64,000 bases of DNA from Deinococcus aestuarii (GCF_018863415.1 NZ_JAHKSN010000006.1:1-64000); one strand, 5' to 3'; positions 17,529-26,298 are shown, numbered from the stretch's first letter. Numbers and translations: made by a program. The notes: generated by a model from the letters alone, not told the origin.

Positions 17529-18221
17529 ATGAAAGGTCACTTTTCAGTTTTGAAGTGGGTCCGGTTGGACGATCCTCAGGCGGCCCAAGCGTTGCTCAAT
17601 CCCGACGACAAGAAGTTTGCCACGGCGTTCGCTGGGGACGGCATCTCGGCAACTGAAGCGGCGCGGCGTCTGGGAATGCGAGTGGACACGCTCCTGTACC
17701 GCGTTCAACGCTGGCTGGACCTCGGGCTGCTGGAGATTGCCAGTGTCGCACGGGGTCGTGGGCGTCCAAGCAAGCGTTACCGGCTGATCGCGGACGGTTT
17801 TGTCGTACCCTTTCACACGACGCAGTTCGAGACGCTGCTCGACCTCTTTTTGAAGCAGGATGTCGCCGAGCGAGAGCGGCTAGGGCGAGGCCTGATTCAA
17901 TCGGTCGTGGGTGAGGGGGGCGGTTGGCACGTGCGGCTGTACCACGAGCCCAATTCCCGCCTGTGGCATTGGGAGGCCGCGCCCGACCATGACCCGGACT
18001 GGCGACAGGAACAGTTGCTCCAACCGGGAAGTCCGGCGGCGTGGTACACCTATTCGTCTCTCCTGCTCACGTCCTCGGAGGCCAAGCAACTGCAACAAGA
18101 CCTCGTGACCCTGTACATGCGGTATGCGGCTAAGGAGGCCGCGCCGAGTCAGGACGCGAAGCTGTACACGCTGCAACTTGGCTTGGGCCCTTGTCCTGGA
18201 AAAGCGGGGAGCCCACTGTGA
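17529..18221 (+). CDS. Winged-helix transcriptional regulator
   Basis: 230 residues. Residues ~30-90 form a winged helix: I-S-A-T-E-A-A-R-R-L-G-M-R-V-D-T-L-L-Y-R-V-Q-R-W as the HTH, then G-L-L-E-I-A and a basic wing R-G-R-G-R-P-S-K-R-Y-R-L. The C-terminal ~130 residues have a sensor-like fold with W-H-V-R-L-Y-H-E-P and W-H-W-E-A. ArsR-like overall. It is divergent from the five-gene exported operon and is its probable local regulator. A TAAGAAT box is nine bases before ATG and no Shine-Dalgarno is seen. Confidence 0.7.
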   Translation: MKGHFSVLKWVRLDDPQAAQALLNPDDKKFATAFAGDGISATEAARRLGMRVDTLLYRVQRWLDLGLLEIASVARGRGRPSKRYRLIADGFVVPFHTTQFETLLDLFLKQDVAERERLGRGLIQSVVGEGGGWHVRLYHEPNSRLWHWEAAPDHDPDWRQEQLLQPGSPAAWYTYSSLLLTSSEAKQLQQDLVTLYMRYAAKEAAPSQDAKLYTLQLGLGPCPGKAGSPL

Positions 18222-18412
18222 CCTTCCCTCGCCGGCTCTGGGTCAAGCTTCATGCCGCAAGCAGGCACCTGTGCCATACCTGCTCCCCACGTGTCGTCCT
18301 CTCCTGGAGTTTGTTGGCGAACACATACGCTGGTGTCATCCGGCGAGCGGCGGGAGCGCCCGACCCGGGTAGCCACCGGCACACAGGGCCAATGCTCTTG
18401 CGGCGCCGACCA

Positions 18413-18470
18413 TCCGGGGGAGAAGGACGCGAGGACAAGCCTTTCAACCAGGGGAAGGAGCAAGCCGGGA
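18413..18470 (+). repeat. Dispersed repeat, copy 2
   Basis: Second copy of the element at 9023-9082, again between converging genes. It is followed at 18486-18499 by the reverse-oriented GTCAACACGGGGG string. The rest of the 18222-18532 gap shows no gene. Confidence 0.4.
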
Positions 18471-18532
18471 GGGGACACGCGTCCCCTTCCCCCGTGTTGA
18501 CCTTTTACCCTGCTGTGCAAGTGTGTTTGGCG

Positions 18533-19455
18533 TCAAGGAGCCAGATCAAGCACGTCCGGCAGGCTCGCCGCCGCGTGATCGAGCCGGGCCGCGCTGACGT
18601 GGGAATACACCTGCGTGGTGGCAATGCTGGCGTGCCCCAGCAGCTCGCGGACCTCCTCGATCCGTCGGCCCGCATCCAGGAGCGCCGTCGCGTGCGCGTG
18701 CCGCAGCTTGTGCGGGCTGCACAACTCCGGGGCCAACCCAGCCTGGGCACCGAGACGCTGCATCACGGCCTCGATGGTACGCGCCGGGAAAGGCCGCCCC
18801 GCCGCCTTCCCCTCCAGCGTGCTGAACACGTAAGGGCTGTTCGGGTCGCCCTGAAGCTTGCGGACTTTGAGCCACTGGTGCAGGGCCCGCTGCGCCGTAC
18901 TCGACAGGGCGATCTGCCGCTCCTTGTCCCCTTGCCGATCAAGCGGACACTCACCGGCAGCCGGTCGGCGTCGTACTGGATGCGGTTGAAGGTCAGGCTC
19001 AGGGCCTCCGAGATGCGGCACCCGGACCCGTACAGGAACGCCAGGATGGCCCAGTCGCGCAGCGCCCGCTTGGTGTTGGGCTGACGGCGGGCGGCATCGA
19101 GCAGCCGGGCGACCTCGGCCACAGTGAGGTGACGCGGCAGGCGGGCAGGCAACTTGGGCCGCTTCAACTCGGCGGGGCCGGAGTGCAGCCCATCTACCTT
19201 CTCTACCTCGTCGAGGTAGACCCAGAACTTACGCCACGAGGCGATCAAACGACGGGCATGGGCGGGGGCAGGTTTCTGGGCGGCCATGAAGGCGCGCAGG
19301 TGGCGGGCCGTCACGTCGGCCCAGCTCGTCGGCGCCGAGGGCTGCCCCTCCAGCCAACGCCACAACGCCCCCACGTCGAGGGCGTACTTCCTGGCCGTCG
19401 CGGGGTTTAACCCCTCCTCCTGGGTCAGGTAGTGCTCGAAGCCCTCAATGAACAA
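18533..19455 (-). pseudogene. XerC/D-type tyrosine recombinase with one frameshift
   Basis: Two overlapping frames give one ~306-residue recombinase, the normal XerC/D length. The first (from ATG 19455) has the SAM-like core-binding domain and catalytic Arg147 in G-S-G-C-R-I-S-E-A-L. The second has H-K-L-R-H-A-H-A-T (His-x-x-Arg), L-G-H-A-S-I-A-T-T-Q-V-Y-S, with the last His and the Tyr nucleophile. The break is at 18928-18931, where a run of four C would need one more base (I-G-K-G-D-K-E-R-Q). All catalytic residues survive, so this is a very recent mutation, a sequence error or a slippage site. Its 5' end overlaps the small gene upstream by 11 bases. Confidence 0.8.
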
Positions 19456-19723
19456 TGCGGCTCTCCTCCTCCGGGTCGTCCTCTTCAGGGGTCGGCTCGG
19501 ACGGCTGGATGCCGTACCCCTCCGCCAGCGTGCGCGCGAACTGGCCCCAGTCGGGCAGGTCGGGCACCTGCGCTCCGTTCAGGACCTCGCGCACCCGCTC
19601 CAACCCGGCGGTCGCGGCATCATCGTCCCCTTCCTCCAAAGAGTCGGCGGCGGCACTCAGCAGGTCAGAAAGGGCGTCAAGCACCTGGCGGGCCTGGGCA
19701 CGGGCGTTCACATCGTTGGGCAT
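19445..19723 (-). CDS. Small acidic hypothetical protein upstream of the recombinase
   Basis: 92 residues, ATG at 19723 behind GGAGG (about 8 bases). Strongly acidic C-terminus (E-E-D-D-P-E-E-E) and a helical centre rich in Ala and Leu: A-R-Q-V-L-D-A-L-S-D-L-L-S-A-A-A-D-S-L. No membrane segment or DNA-binding motif. Its 3' end overlaps the recombinase start by 11 bases, so the two are co-translated. It may be an accessory of the recombinase, by linkage only. Confidence 0.6.
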   Translation of the reverse strand: MPNDVNARAQARQVLDALSDLLSAAADSLEEGDDDAATAGLERVREVLNGAQVPDLPDWGQFARTLAEGYGIQPSEPTPEEDDPEEESRIVH

Positions 19724-19793
19724 GGGTCGCTCCTCCTGGGCGGGGTGAGTGGTCAACACGGGGGGGGAGCGTTGGGGCGGCTCGGGCGCTCGG

Positions 19794-20213
19794 TCAGCCG
19801 AGGAACACTTCCGGGCTGACGTGGAAGTGGGCTGCCAGCCGCCGTACCGCCTCCACCGAGAGCGCCGTCTTGCCACTCAGCAACCGGCTGACGTTCCCCT
19901 GGGTGATCCCCAGCACCTCGGCGAGTTCGGTCTGCGTCATGTCGCGCTGCTCCATCAGGAAGGCCAGAACACGGTGGGGCGGGGCAGGCCGCACGGGGTA
20001 CTCCCGCTCCTCGTAGGCCGTGATTCGGTCGCGCAGCAACTCGAAGAGACTGCCCAACGGGTGACCCTCCTGCCCGCCGACCTCGTTCCAGACCGCCTCG
20101 AAGGTGGCGAGGGCGTCTTTGTACTGTTCCTCGGTGCGGATGGGGGCGGCCAGGTCGCGGACCTCGGGCGGGAGGTTCGCCCAGGCGTGCAGTACGGTTC
20201 GGGCATCCGTCAT
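19794..20213 (-). CDS. higA: HigA-type antitoxin, XRE helix-turn-helix
   Basis: 139 residues. The C-terminal third is a Cro/CI-type HTH: M-T-Q-T-E-L-A-E-V-L-G-I-T-Q-G-N-V-S-R-L-L-S-G with the usual helix 2-turn-helix 3 spacing and a following A-V-R-R-L-A-A-H-F. The N-terminal ~75 residues with R-T-E-E-Q-Y-K-D-A-L are the HigA-type helical part that covers the toxin. The gene lies 18 bases after the toxin gene, the toxin-first order typical of HigBA. It should bind the palindrome in front of higB and neutralise HigB. Confidence 0.85.
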   Translation of the reverse strand: MTDARTVLHAWANLPPEVRDLAAPIRTEEQYKDALATFEAVWNEVGGQEGHPLGSLFELLRDRITAYEEREYPVRPAPPHRVLAFLMEQRDMTQTELAEVLGITQGNVSRLLSGKTALSVEAVRRLAAHFHVSPEVFLG

Positions 20214-20231
20214 GGTCGGTCCTCGCTTTCT

Positions 20232-20516
20232 CTAGGGGCGCCAGTGGTTGTACTCGGCGTGGGTCAGGAAGTCCTTCAGGAAAAAGCTCTGGTAGGGGAA
20301 GTTCACGCGGGTGATCAAGCGGTAGTTGCCGCCCCGGATGTTGAAAATCACGTAGTCCGGGGCAACCCAGCTCGCCGTGGCGAAGGCATCCCGAATCTCG
20401 GCAAAGTTGCGGAAGGTGGAGCGGCGGACGATGGTGTGCCATTCCTCTAAAGCGGTGGCGGCGTCGGGGGACTCCGCCTGGACCCGTCGGAGCGTGGCGG
20501 AGGTGATGACGTTCAT
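20232..20516 (-). CDS. higB: HigB-type mRNA interferase toxin
   Basis: 94 residues, matching the HigB_toxin family of RelE-like ribosome-dependent mRNases. Recognisable segments are W-H-T-I-V-R-R-S-T-F-R-N-F-A-E-I, the D-Y-V-I-F-N-I-R-G-G-N-Y-R-L-I-T strand pair and the C-terminal F-F-L-K-D-F-L-T-H-A-E-Y-N motif. No truncation. It is first in the pair with higA and sits just downstream of an AT-rich palindromic operator. Confidence 0.88.
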   Translation of the reverse strand: MNVITSATLRRVQAESPDAATALEEWHTIVRRSTFRNFAEIRDAFATASWVAPDYVIFNIRGGNYRLITRVNFPYQSFFLKDFLTHAEYNHWRP

Positions 20517-20530
20517 CGCTTCCCACACTT

Positions 20531-20565
20531 TATGCGCGCAACACATAATATGCAATACGCGCATA
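20531..20565 (-). promoter_or_regulatory. Palindromic operator of higBA
   Basis: TATGCGCG (20531-20538) and CGCGCATA (20558-20565) form perfect 8-bp arms around an AT-rich centre (19 bp) containing TATTATG-like -10 sequences. It lies 15 bp before the higB start in a local low-GC patch, a typical binding site for an antitoxin-toxin complex. Confidence 0.65.
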
Positions 20566-20923
20566 GATCATGCCTTGTCCGACCCTCGCCCGTCACTGGA
20601 AGGCTGAGGAACTGGGGGAGGACAGAACGAGGGGATCACTAGAAATGCTGTCCCACACAACTTACACCCTGACCCCGGCGACTCCCTCCGTTCTTCACAC
20701 ACGGCAAGTGACGGAGCAGTAATTCCGGCCTTCCTACGGTGAGCTGCAACAGGACGACCGTTCAACGCTGAACGAGTCGCTGGTGCCGTCGTCCTCAGAT
20801 TCCGAAAAGAGGTGTCCTGCCTATCCTTCGCCGTGCTCCCGTCCTTCCCACGCCCTGCTCCCCGGTATATCTCGTCCGGCTTCACCTGCACCTTCCCCTC
20901 TCCCCGACTCGGGGCGGGTCCTG
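20566..20923. other. Intergenic region without a gene
   Basis: Between the divergent higB and GGDEF genes. No ribosome-binding site, -10/start pair or residue pattern supports a gene. The rightward GGDEF gene may use sequences around 20860-20910, but no clear -10 box is seen. Confidence 0.4.
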
Positions 20924-21961
20924 ATGCGACGCCCGGCCCTCCCGTTTCGTCAGGCGCAGTTCCAGCGGCTCCTCCTGTGGGTGCCCCTGCTGTCGGCGCT
21001 CCTGGGCGCCACTATCCTCCTGCTGCTCGGTCTCGCCGCGCCGGTCTACCTCGCCATCCTGGCGGCCATCCTGGTCTTCGACCTGCTGGCCCTGTTCGGT
21101 CCCTCCCAGCTGCGGCCCATCCTGCTGACCCTGGCGCCCAGGGCCTACGCGCTGTTCCTGCTCGTCGCCTGGCTCGTCGCCCTGTACCTCCTCCCGGCCC
21201 ACCTCGCCTCGCCGGTCGTGCTGCTCGCCGTTCTGTTGCACACGACGACCATCTACGTCTTCTTCTTCGTGCAGCGTCCGCCCGCCGTAGCGGCCCTTCA
21301 AGCCGGGGTGACCCTGGGCGCGTTCGTGGTCACGGCGCTTCCGCATAGTTGGCAGACGCTGGGCGAGTCGGGGGCCTTCGACGGGGTGATCCTGCCGGTC
21401 AACCTGCTGTTCGCGCATGGCGTGCTGATCCTGGTGCTGCTCGCGTTCAGCCGGGCGCACGACCAGCTCACGCAGGAACAGGCCCGCTCGCGGGCACTGT
21501 ACGACCTGGCCCACCGCGACCCGCTGACGGGCCTGCTCAACCGGCGGGCCCTGGAAGACGACCTCGCCCGCGCCGCCGGGGAAGGGTCCGAGTGGTTGCT
21601 GGCGGTGATCGACGTGGACGGGCTGAAGGGGGTCAACGACACGCTGGGGCACGCGGTCGGCGACGATCTGCTCGCCCGCTTCGCGGCGGGGTTCGCTCAG
21701 GCGGTCTCACCAGAGGGACGCGCCTACCGCCTGAGTGGGGATGAGTTCGCGTTGCTCCTCCCCGGGCAAGGGCCCGAGGTGGCCGAACGGATGGTGGACG
21801 AGGTGACCGGCCAGGTCCGCGCGGTGTACGAACAGGCGGGGGCGAGTGTAGGGACGGCACCCAGGCGACCCGGGGAGACGCCCAGCGCGTGGCTGTCGCG
21901 CGCCGACCGGGCGATGTACCGCCACAAGAAGCGCACCGCCGAGGAACCGCCTCCCCCTTGA
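20924..21961 (+). CDS. Membrane-bound GGDEF protein (diguanylate cyclase-like)
   Basis: 345 residues. About six hydrophobic segments fill residues 15-180 (for example L-L-S-A-L-L-G-A-T-I-L-L-L-L-G-L and V-L-L-A-V-L-L-H-T-T-T-I-Y-V-F-F-F). The GGDEF domain starts with the conserved H-R-D-P-L-T-G-L-L-N-R-R at 197-208 and has D-V-D-G-L-K-G-V-N-D-T-L-G-H. The signature is S-G-D-E-F (271-275) instead of GGDEF; a Ser at the first position is seen in some active cyclases, so activity is likely but unproven. No I-site R-x-x-D is evident. It would make cyclic-di-GMP from GTP. Start set at the ATG immediately before the first hydrophobic helix. Confidence 0.82.
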   Translation: MRRPALPFRQAQFQRLLLWVPLLSALLGATILLLLGLAAPVYLAILAAILVFDLLALFGPSQLRPILLTLAPRAYALFLLVAWLVALYLLPAHLASPVVLLAVLLHTTTIYVFFFVQRPPAVAALQAGVTLGAFVVTALPHSWQTLGESGAFDGVILPVNLLFAHGVLILVLLAFSRAHDQLTQEQARSRALYDLAHRDPLTGLLNRRALEDDLARAAGEGSEWLLAVIDVDGLKGVNDTLGHAVGDDLLARFAAGFAQAVSPEGRAYRLSGDEFALLLPGQGPEVAERMVDEVTGQVRAVYEQAGASVGTAPRRPGETPSAWLSRADRAMYRHKKRTAEEPPPP

Positions 21962-21986
21962 GGCCCCGTCCCCCTGCCCCAAGTTT

Positions 21987-22853
21987 CTAGCGACTCGTCT
22001 GGGTCATGAGCGTGGCCGTGTAGGGCGTCCGTCCACCGATGATCAGGAGACCCACCCGCTCCTTCCCGTCCTGGGTAAACGACCAGATGGTGGTCATCAC
22101 CTGGTCGGTCACGGCCTGATTCACGAGCTTCCACCCGGCGGCGCGCAGTTGTGCCGCGTAGTGTTCGACGAGGGCCTGGCGGTCCAACTTGGTCTCCACG
22201 CGCGCCTGCTGAGTGAGCCCGTCTCCACTGCTCCCACCCCCCTGCGGCGTGATGGTGCTGCCTGCCGGAGCCACCAGCCGAGGCAACCGCTGGGACGCCG
22301 GGAGGAGAGGAGGACGGACCTCGATGAACGCCAACATGCGCTCGGTCTCGCCCCCCTGCTGCTTGCGCACACTGACCTGTGTGACGCCCCGGGTGATCTG
22401 CGTGGACACCTGCACGAGCTGAGCCGGACTCTGGCGGTAGAAGATGCGGTTGCTGACGGACAGGCTGGGCACAAACCCCCCCTGATTACCGAAAGGCCCT
22501 TCGAGGTCCTGCGGCGCCTCCTTCCAACCGGAGCCCAGGGACCCGGCGAAGAAGGCCAGGGTCTGTTTCGGTGTGAGCGAGGTATCGAAGTAGACGGTGG
22601 TGTTCACCGGAAGGTCTTCCCGCCCGGGAACCTGACTGACCGTTCCGACCACGCGGCTCCCCGGAGGCAGCTTGATCCCGAAGTCGGCAGGCACCCGTCC
22701 CAACAGCACTTCCGTGCGGGTGCCGCCCCCGAGGCCATCGGAGTTGAAGACCCGTTGCAGGAGGTCCGTGGCGGTGGGCGTTGCGGGTGTGGACTGCGCG
22801 AGCGCGGGCGTGAACGCCAGCAGACCCAGCAGGGTCAGCGTTTTGAGGGACAT
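21987..22853 (-). CDS. Exported LxxGW-family protein (paralogue A3)
   Basis: 288 residues. Signal M-S-L-K-T-L-T-L-L-G-L-L-A-F-T-P-A-L-A-Q. Module 1 contains G-S-R-V-V-G-T-V-S, Y-F-D-T-S-L-T-P-K-Q and L-G-S-G-W. The linker is P-Q-G-G-G-S-S-G-D, and module 2 contains E-H-Y-A-A-Q-L-R-A-A-G-W and I-W-S-F-T-Q-D-G-K-E-R-V-G-L-L-I. Closest relative is the remnant at 49719-50271, which matches module 2 almost residue by residue. Promoter with TCA repeat and CAAGCT box directly in front (leaderless). Function unknown. Confidence 0.8.
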   Translation of the reverse strand: MSLKTLTLLGLLAFTPALAQSTPATPTATDLLQRVFNSDGLGGGTRTEVLLGRVPADFGIKLPPGSRVVGTVSQVPGREDLPVNTTVYFDTSLTPKQTLAFFAGSLGSGWKEAPQDLEGPFGNQGGFVPSLSVSNRIFYRQSPAQLVQVSTQITRGVTQVSVRKQQGGETERMLAFIEVRPPLLPASQRLPRLVAPAGSTITPQGGGSSGDGLTQQARVETKLDRQALVEHYAAQLRAAGWKLVNQAVTDQVMTTIWSFTQDGKERVGLLIIGGRTPYTATLMTQTSR

Positions 22854-22859
22854 AGGCTC

Positions 22860-22890
22860 AGCTTGAGGCGCACTCGCTGACCGGGCATGA
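22860..22890 (-). promoter_or_regulatory. TCA direct-repeat promoter of paralogue A3
   Basis: TCA at 22890, second TCA ten bases later (22880), CAAGCT -10 box 15 bases after that (22865-22860), then six bases to ATG. Exactly the 10/15/6 layout of the other CANNNT promoters in this window. Confidence 0.6.
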
Positions 22891-23060
22891 GAACACCTCG
22901 TCCCTGAAATCGCTCAGCCTGGTGCCCTCCGCCCATTCCCAAACCGCGGAGCAGACCTCCGGCCTGGTCCACACCGGGTCTTGAACGAGCGTCGGGTAAA
23001 CGAACGGCTGGACCCTCCTTCCCCGGGCATAAGGATCAACCCGAGGGAAGGGCCACACCT

Positions 23061-23768
23061 TCAGCCCCGTTTCTGCATGGCGAAGTTGATCAGCAGCAGC
23101 AAGACCGCGTGCTTCCTGCTTTCGGAAAGCCCGTCCCCCGTCATCCAGCGGTACACCACGTCCTCAAAGAGGGAGATCAGGCTGGAGTCCCCACCGCCCA
23201 CCACCAGGGCCATCAGCTCATCCTCCGTCATCCCGGCTGGGGGTGTGCCGTCCCGCCCAAGGGTCTCTTCGAGCAGGCGGCGGAGAGCCTGCACCTGCTG
23301 GGCTCGCTCCTGGGCCTGCTGCTGCGCTCCCTGAGCCGGGAGAATACCCTTGGCCCGCGCGTGGTCCATGATGACCTGGGCGTCAGCCTGGACCGAGGCC
23401 AGCACCCGCCGCGTCACCGGATGCTCGACCCGCACGAGACCGAGCAGGATGTGGGGGGTGGACGTGATGGGGGACCTCAGCGCCCGCGCCTCCTGTGAGG
23501 CGGCTTCCATGACCTGACGGGCTGGAGGCGTGATCGCTGGAGCCTCGTTCATGGCCCCTCCCGGGCCGGGGAGAGTCCACGCCCTGACCTGTTCGCGCAT
23601 CCGGTCGAGGTCGGCGCCCAACCCGAGCAGCACGTCACGTCCCCCGCCCTCGACCCGCATCAGCCCGAGGAGGAGATGTTCAGGCCCCACCTGAGCGTGC
23701 CCCAGCCGGTTCGCCTCCTCCCGGGCGAGGTGGAAGGTCAGCCGGGCCTGGTCGTCGTAGCGATTCAC
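23061..23768 (-). CDS. Orphan double Clp N-domain protein
   Basis: 235 residues from GTG 23768. Two Clp_N repeats are visible: A-R-L-T-F-H-L-A-R-E-E-A with P-E-H-L-L-L-G-L-M-R (about 8-65), and V-M-E-A-A-S-Q-E-A-R with T-P-H-I-L-L-G-L-V-R (about 83-140). These domains recruit substrates or adaptors to ClpA/C ATPases, but no AAA+ domain follows. The tail has a coiled Gln-rich stretch and the conserved block L-E-E-T-L-G-R-D-G-T-P-P-A-G-M-T-E-D-E. The start GTGA overlaps the vapC stop, so it is the third gene of the VapBC operon. It could deliver the labile antitoxin or its own clients to Clp proteases (inference). A decayed copy of its tail is at 47223-47479. Confidence 0.75.
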   Translation of the reverse strand: MNRYDDQARLTFHLAREEANRLGHAQVGPEHLLLGLMRVEGGGRDVLLGLGADLDRMREQVRAWTLPGPGGAMNEAPAITPPARQVMEAASQEARALRSPITSTPHILLGLVRVEHPVTRRVLASVQADAQVIMDHARAKGILPAQGAQQQAQERAQQVQALRRLLEETLGRDGTPPAGMTEDELMALVVGGGDSSLISLFEDVVYRWMTGDGLSESRKHAVLLLLINFAMQKRG

Positions 23769-24184
23769 GGCACCACCAGCGGCAGGGCAGGAAAGGAGGT
23801 GCGGTAGTGGGTGTCGTCGAGCGTGACCAGGGTGGCCCCCAGCGAGGCGGCGTGCGCGCCGATCAGGAAGTCGGCCAGGATGCGCCGGGGCCGACCCCCG
23901 CCAGACTTCACCCGCCGTCGGGCGTAGGCGCTGTACGCCCGACCGCTGCTCTGCCAGATGTCCTCCGTCGTCTCCCAATCCACCCGAATGCGCCCCCGCG
24001 TGAGGAAGGCGTCGAGGTGACTCTGGGTGTTGCCCGGCGCCGCGAGCAGTTCGGCGTAGACGCTGCCGTGGATGAGCAGCGGTCCGGCCCGCCGCAGGCT
24101 GCCCAGGGTCGCCGAGATGACGGCGGCGGTGGGCTCGGCGGCCAGCAAGGCGCTCAGCACATTGGTGTCGATGCAGTAGGTCAC
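23765..24184 (-). CDS. vapC: VapC-type PIN-domain ribonuclease toxin
   Basis: 139 residues. PIN acidic residues are in place: Asp6 in Y-C-I-D-T-N-V-L, Glu45 in V-Y-A-E-L-L, Asp105 in I-L-A-D-F-L-I-G-A-H-A and Asp123 in L-V-T-L-D-D. PIN toxins cleave tRNA or rRNA using Mg2+ bound by these residues. The ATG overlaps the vapB stop by four bases (ATGA), and its own stop overlaps the Clp N-domain gene, giving a tightly coupled three-gene unit. Confidence 0.9.
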   Translation of the reverse strand: MTYCIDTNVLSALLAAEPTAAVISATLGSLRRAGPLLIHGSVYAELLAAPGNTQSHLDAFLTRGRIRVDWETTEDIWQSSGRAYSAYARRRVKSGGGRPRRILADFLIGAHAASLGATLVTLDDTHYRTSFPALPLVVP

Positions 24185-24420
24185 TCCCCGCCTTCCCCGT
24201 CGCGCATCTCCCGCCAGTAGGTCTTGGCGTCCTTGGGCAGGGGAGGCAGGGTGCCAATGAAGGCGTCGAAGGGGTTGTCCTCCTCAGGGGGGACCAGGGT
24301 GATGGTGTCGCCCTCAATCTCAAAGATCAGGTCGTCCCCCTGCTTGAGCCCCAGCCGCTCGCGCACCTCGCGCGGCACTGTGACCTGTCCCTTGCTCGTC
24401 AGCTTGGCGACCACCCGCAT
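24181..24420 (-). CDS. vapB: VapB antitoxin, AbrB/MazE-type swapped-hairpin
   Basis: 79 residues. The N-terminal half is a SpoVT/AbrB DNA-binding domain: K-L-T-S-K-G-Q-V-T-V-P-R-E-V-R-E-R-L-G-L-K-Q-G-D-D. The C-terminal half (D-A-F-I-G-T-L-P-P-L-P, W-R-E-M-R) should wrap the PIN toxin. It represses its own operon, probably through the inverted repeat next to its ribosome-binding site. AAGGAGG precedes ATG. Confidence 0.9.
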   Translation of the reverse strand: MRVVAKLTSKGQVTVPREVRERLGLKQGDDLIFEIEGDTITLVPPEEDNPFDAFIGTLPPLPKDAKTYWREMRDGEGGE

Positions 24421-24428
24421 CTCGACCT

Positions 24429-24454
24429 CCTTACAGAGGAGTCTACTTGTAAGG
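24429..24454 (-). promoter_or_regulatory. Inverted-repeat operator of vapBC
   Basis: CCTTACA (24429-24435) and TGTAAGG (24448-24454) are perfect arms spaced by 12 bp, overlapping the Shine-Dalgarno of vapB. A position so close to the start fits autorepression by the VapB AbrB domain. Confidence 0.6.
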
Positions 24455-24476
24455 CAAACCGAAATCTAGAGGTATG

Positions 24477-24533
24477 CGGGAAACAGAGATTTCCCGCAAG
24501 ATGAGGGGTAGAGGCCCTCGGAAGATCGAGGGC
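24477..24533 (-). terminator. Two hairpins between vapBC and the upstream leftward gene
   Basis: GCGGGAAA/TTTCCCGC (24477-24498, six-base loop) and CCCTCG/CGAGGG (24516-24533, six-base loop). They lie after the stop of the 24612-25094 gene on the minus strand. No T-tract follows, so the termination role is tentative. Confidence 0.4.
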
Positions 24534-24611
24534 GTACAGCACGGCGAAAACCTCTCCTACGACTTGATGGCGCTGAAACCTACGCCGGGAGACTTGCGGG
24601 AAACTGAGTGA

Positions 24612-25094
<483 letters not shown>

Positions 25095-25369
25095 ACCCAC
25101 AGTTGTAAGTGTTTCCCAGCAGAAGAAGCAAGGGACGCTCCTTGAGCGGGCCTCCCAACACGTACACAGGGGGCAGCCCATGACCCACCACTACCACTTC
25201 CTGCACTCATTCAACACGTTCGGTCATTGTGAAAGGAAATGGAAGGAAACAGGGTCAATACGTCTTCCCCAATTATGCAGTCCTGCGTCGTGGACCGTTA
25301 TGCTGCGTCAGCTAGACTCCTGGCACCACCGCCAGCGCCTGCCACTCCACATCATTTCTGGTGAAGCCC

Positions 25370-26251
25370 ATGTCCAATCAAGTCCAGATTCAAGAGATTC
25401 CCACGGCCCAGGAGCCCGTGGGGCGGTGGTGGCCCTGGGTCCGGTGGCTGTTCATCCTGATCTCCCTGGGCCTCCTGGCCGTCATCCTGCTGCCGCTGCT
25501 GCCGGGCTCATGGCGCCGCCCCGTGTATGAGGTCCGGGACGGCGAGATCGTCGCGCGCTCCATCGCGGCCTCGCGGGTCATCCCCGCCGACACGGAGGTC
25601 CTCCAGGTTCCCCTTCAACGTCGCCGCAAGATCGTGGGTTCCAGCCGTCCGGGGTACGTCGTGGGCCGCTTCGATCTGGCGAGGTACGGGCAGGCGGAAG
25701 TCTTCGGTGACGGCTCAGGCCGCACCCTGCTCTTCCTGACGCGGCCCCGGCCCACCGTCCTGACCCCCGCCGATCCCGAGGCCCTGCTCCGGGTCTGGCG
25801 AGCGGGCGACTCGGGCACGTTCTTCCCCGCCCGGCATCCGACCCTCGGCCCAAGCGATGGGCTGGCCCTCGTCATCCTGGTTCCACTCCTGGTATTTTTC
25901 CTCCGCCAGCCGCGCTTGAAGTACATCCTCACCCCACAGGCCCTCCTGGTCCGGACGGCGTGGCGTTCCCTGCGCTTCCCGCGTGGGGCTACGAAGGTGG
26001 AGTTGACCCCAGAGCCGCTTGGGCTGCGGCTGTTCGGGACGGCGATACCGGGTTACTACACCGGGACGTTCTCCATCAAGACAGCAGGCGGGGGGAGAGT
26101 GCAGGCGCTTGCCACCGCTGCCCGGCCACAACAGGCCGTGTTGCTCAAGTTGGACGGGCAGACGTACTACCTGACGCCGCGCGACCCGGAAACCTTCGTC
26201 CGACTGCTTGATCCACATCACCCTTCCAACACGTCCACAGTTCCAACGTGA
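25370..26251 (+). CDS. Membrane protein with bacterial PH-like domains
   Basis: 293 residues from the ATG at 25370, chosen because GGTGA sits just upstream; an in-frame GTG lies at 25361. Two hydrophobic segments (W-L-F-I-L-I-S-L-G-L-L-A-V-I-L-L and L-A-L-V-I-L-V-P-L-L-V-F-F-L) flank an extracytoplasmic beta domain. The C-terminus follows the bPH pattern: P-G-Y-Y-T-G-T-F-S-I-K-T-A-G-G-G-R-V and then Y-Y-L-T-P-R-D-P-E-T-F-V. Bacterial PH domains of this class occur in envelope-stress or sensor membrane proteins; role here unknown. A TAGACT box at 25313-25318 may be its promoter. Confidence 0.65.
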   Translation: MSNQVQIQEIPTAQEPVGRWWPWVRWLFILISLGLLAVILLPLLPGSWRRPVYEVRDGEIVARSIAASRVIPADTEVLQVPLQRRRKIVGSSRPGYVVGRFDLARYGQAEVFGDGSGRTLLFLTRPRPTVLTPADPEALLRVWRAGDSGTFFPARHPTLGPSDGLALVILVPLLVFFLRQPRLKYILTPQALLVRTAWRSLRFPRGATKVELTPEPLGLRLFGTAIPGYYTGTFSIKTAGGGRVQALATAARPQQAVLLKLDGQTYYLTPRDPETFVRLLDPHHPSNTSTVPT

Positions 26252-26298
26252 GCTGCATCGAGCCGACACCCCCGTCGGTTGCTCTGGTACGGTCAGGT

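Noticed and set aside
19749..20450. Plus-strand open frame across the HigBA module
   Set aside because: It is antisense to two well-supported toxin-antitoxin genes and shows no independent signals.
22858..23058. Possible 66-residue leftward gene between paralogue A3 and the Clp N-domain gene
   Set aside because: It overlaps the well-supported A3 promoter, starts with a GTG lacking any Shine-Dalgarno or -10 box, and has no recognisable pattern.
25241..25370. TCA-repeat promoter before the PH-domain membrane protein
   Set aside because: The TAGACT box at 25313 lacks TCA triplets at the required 14/15 and 25 bp distances.
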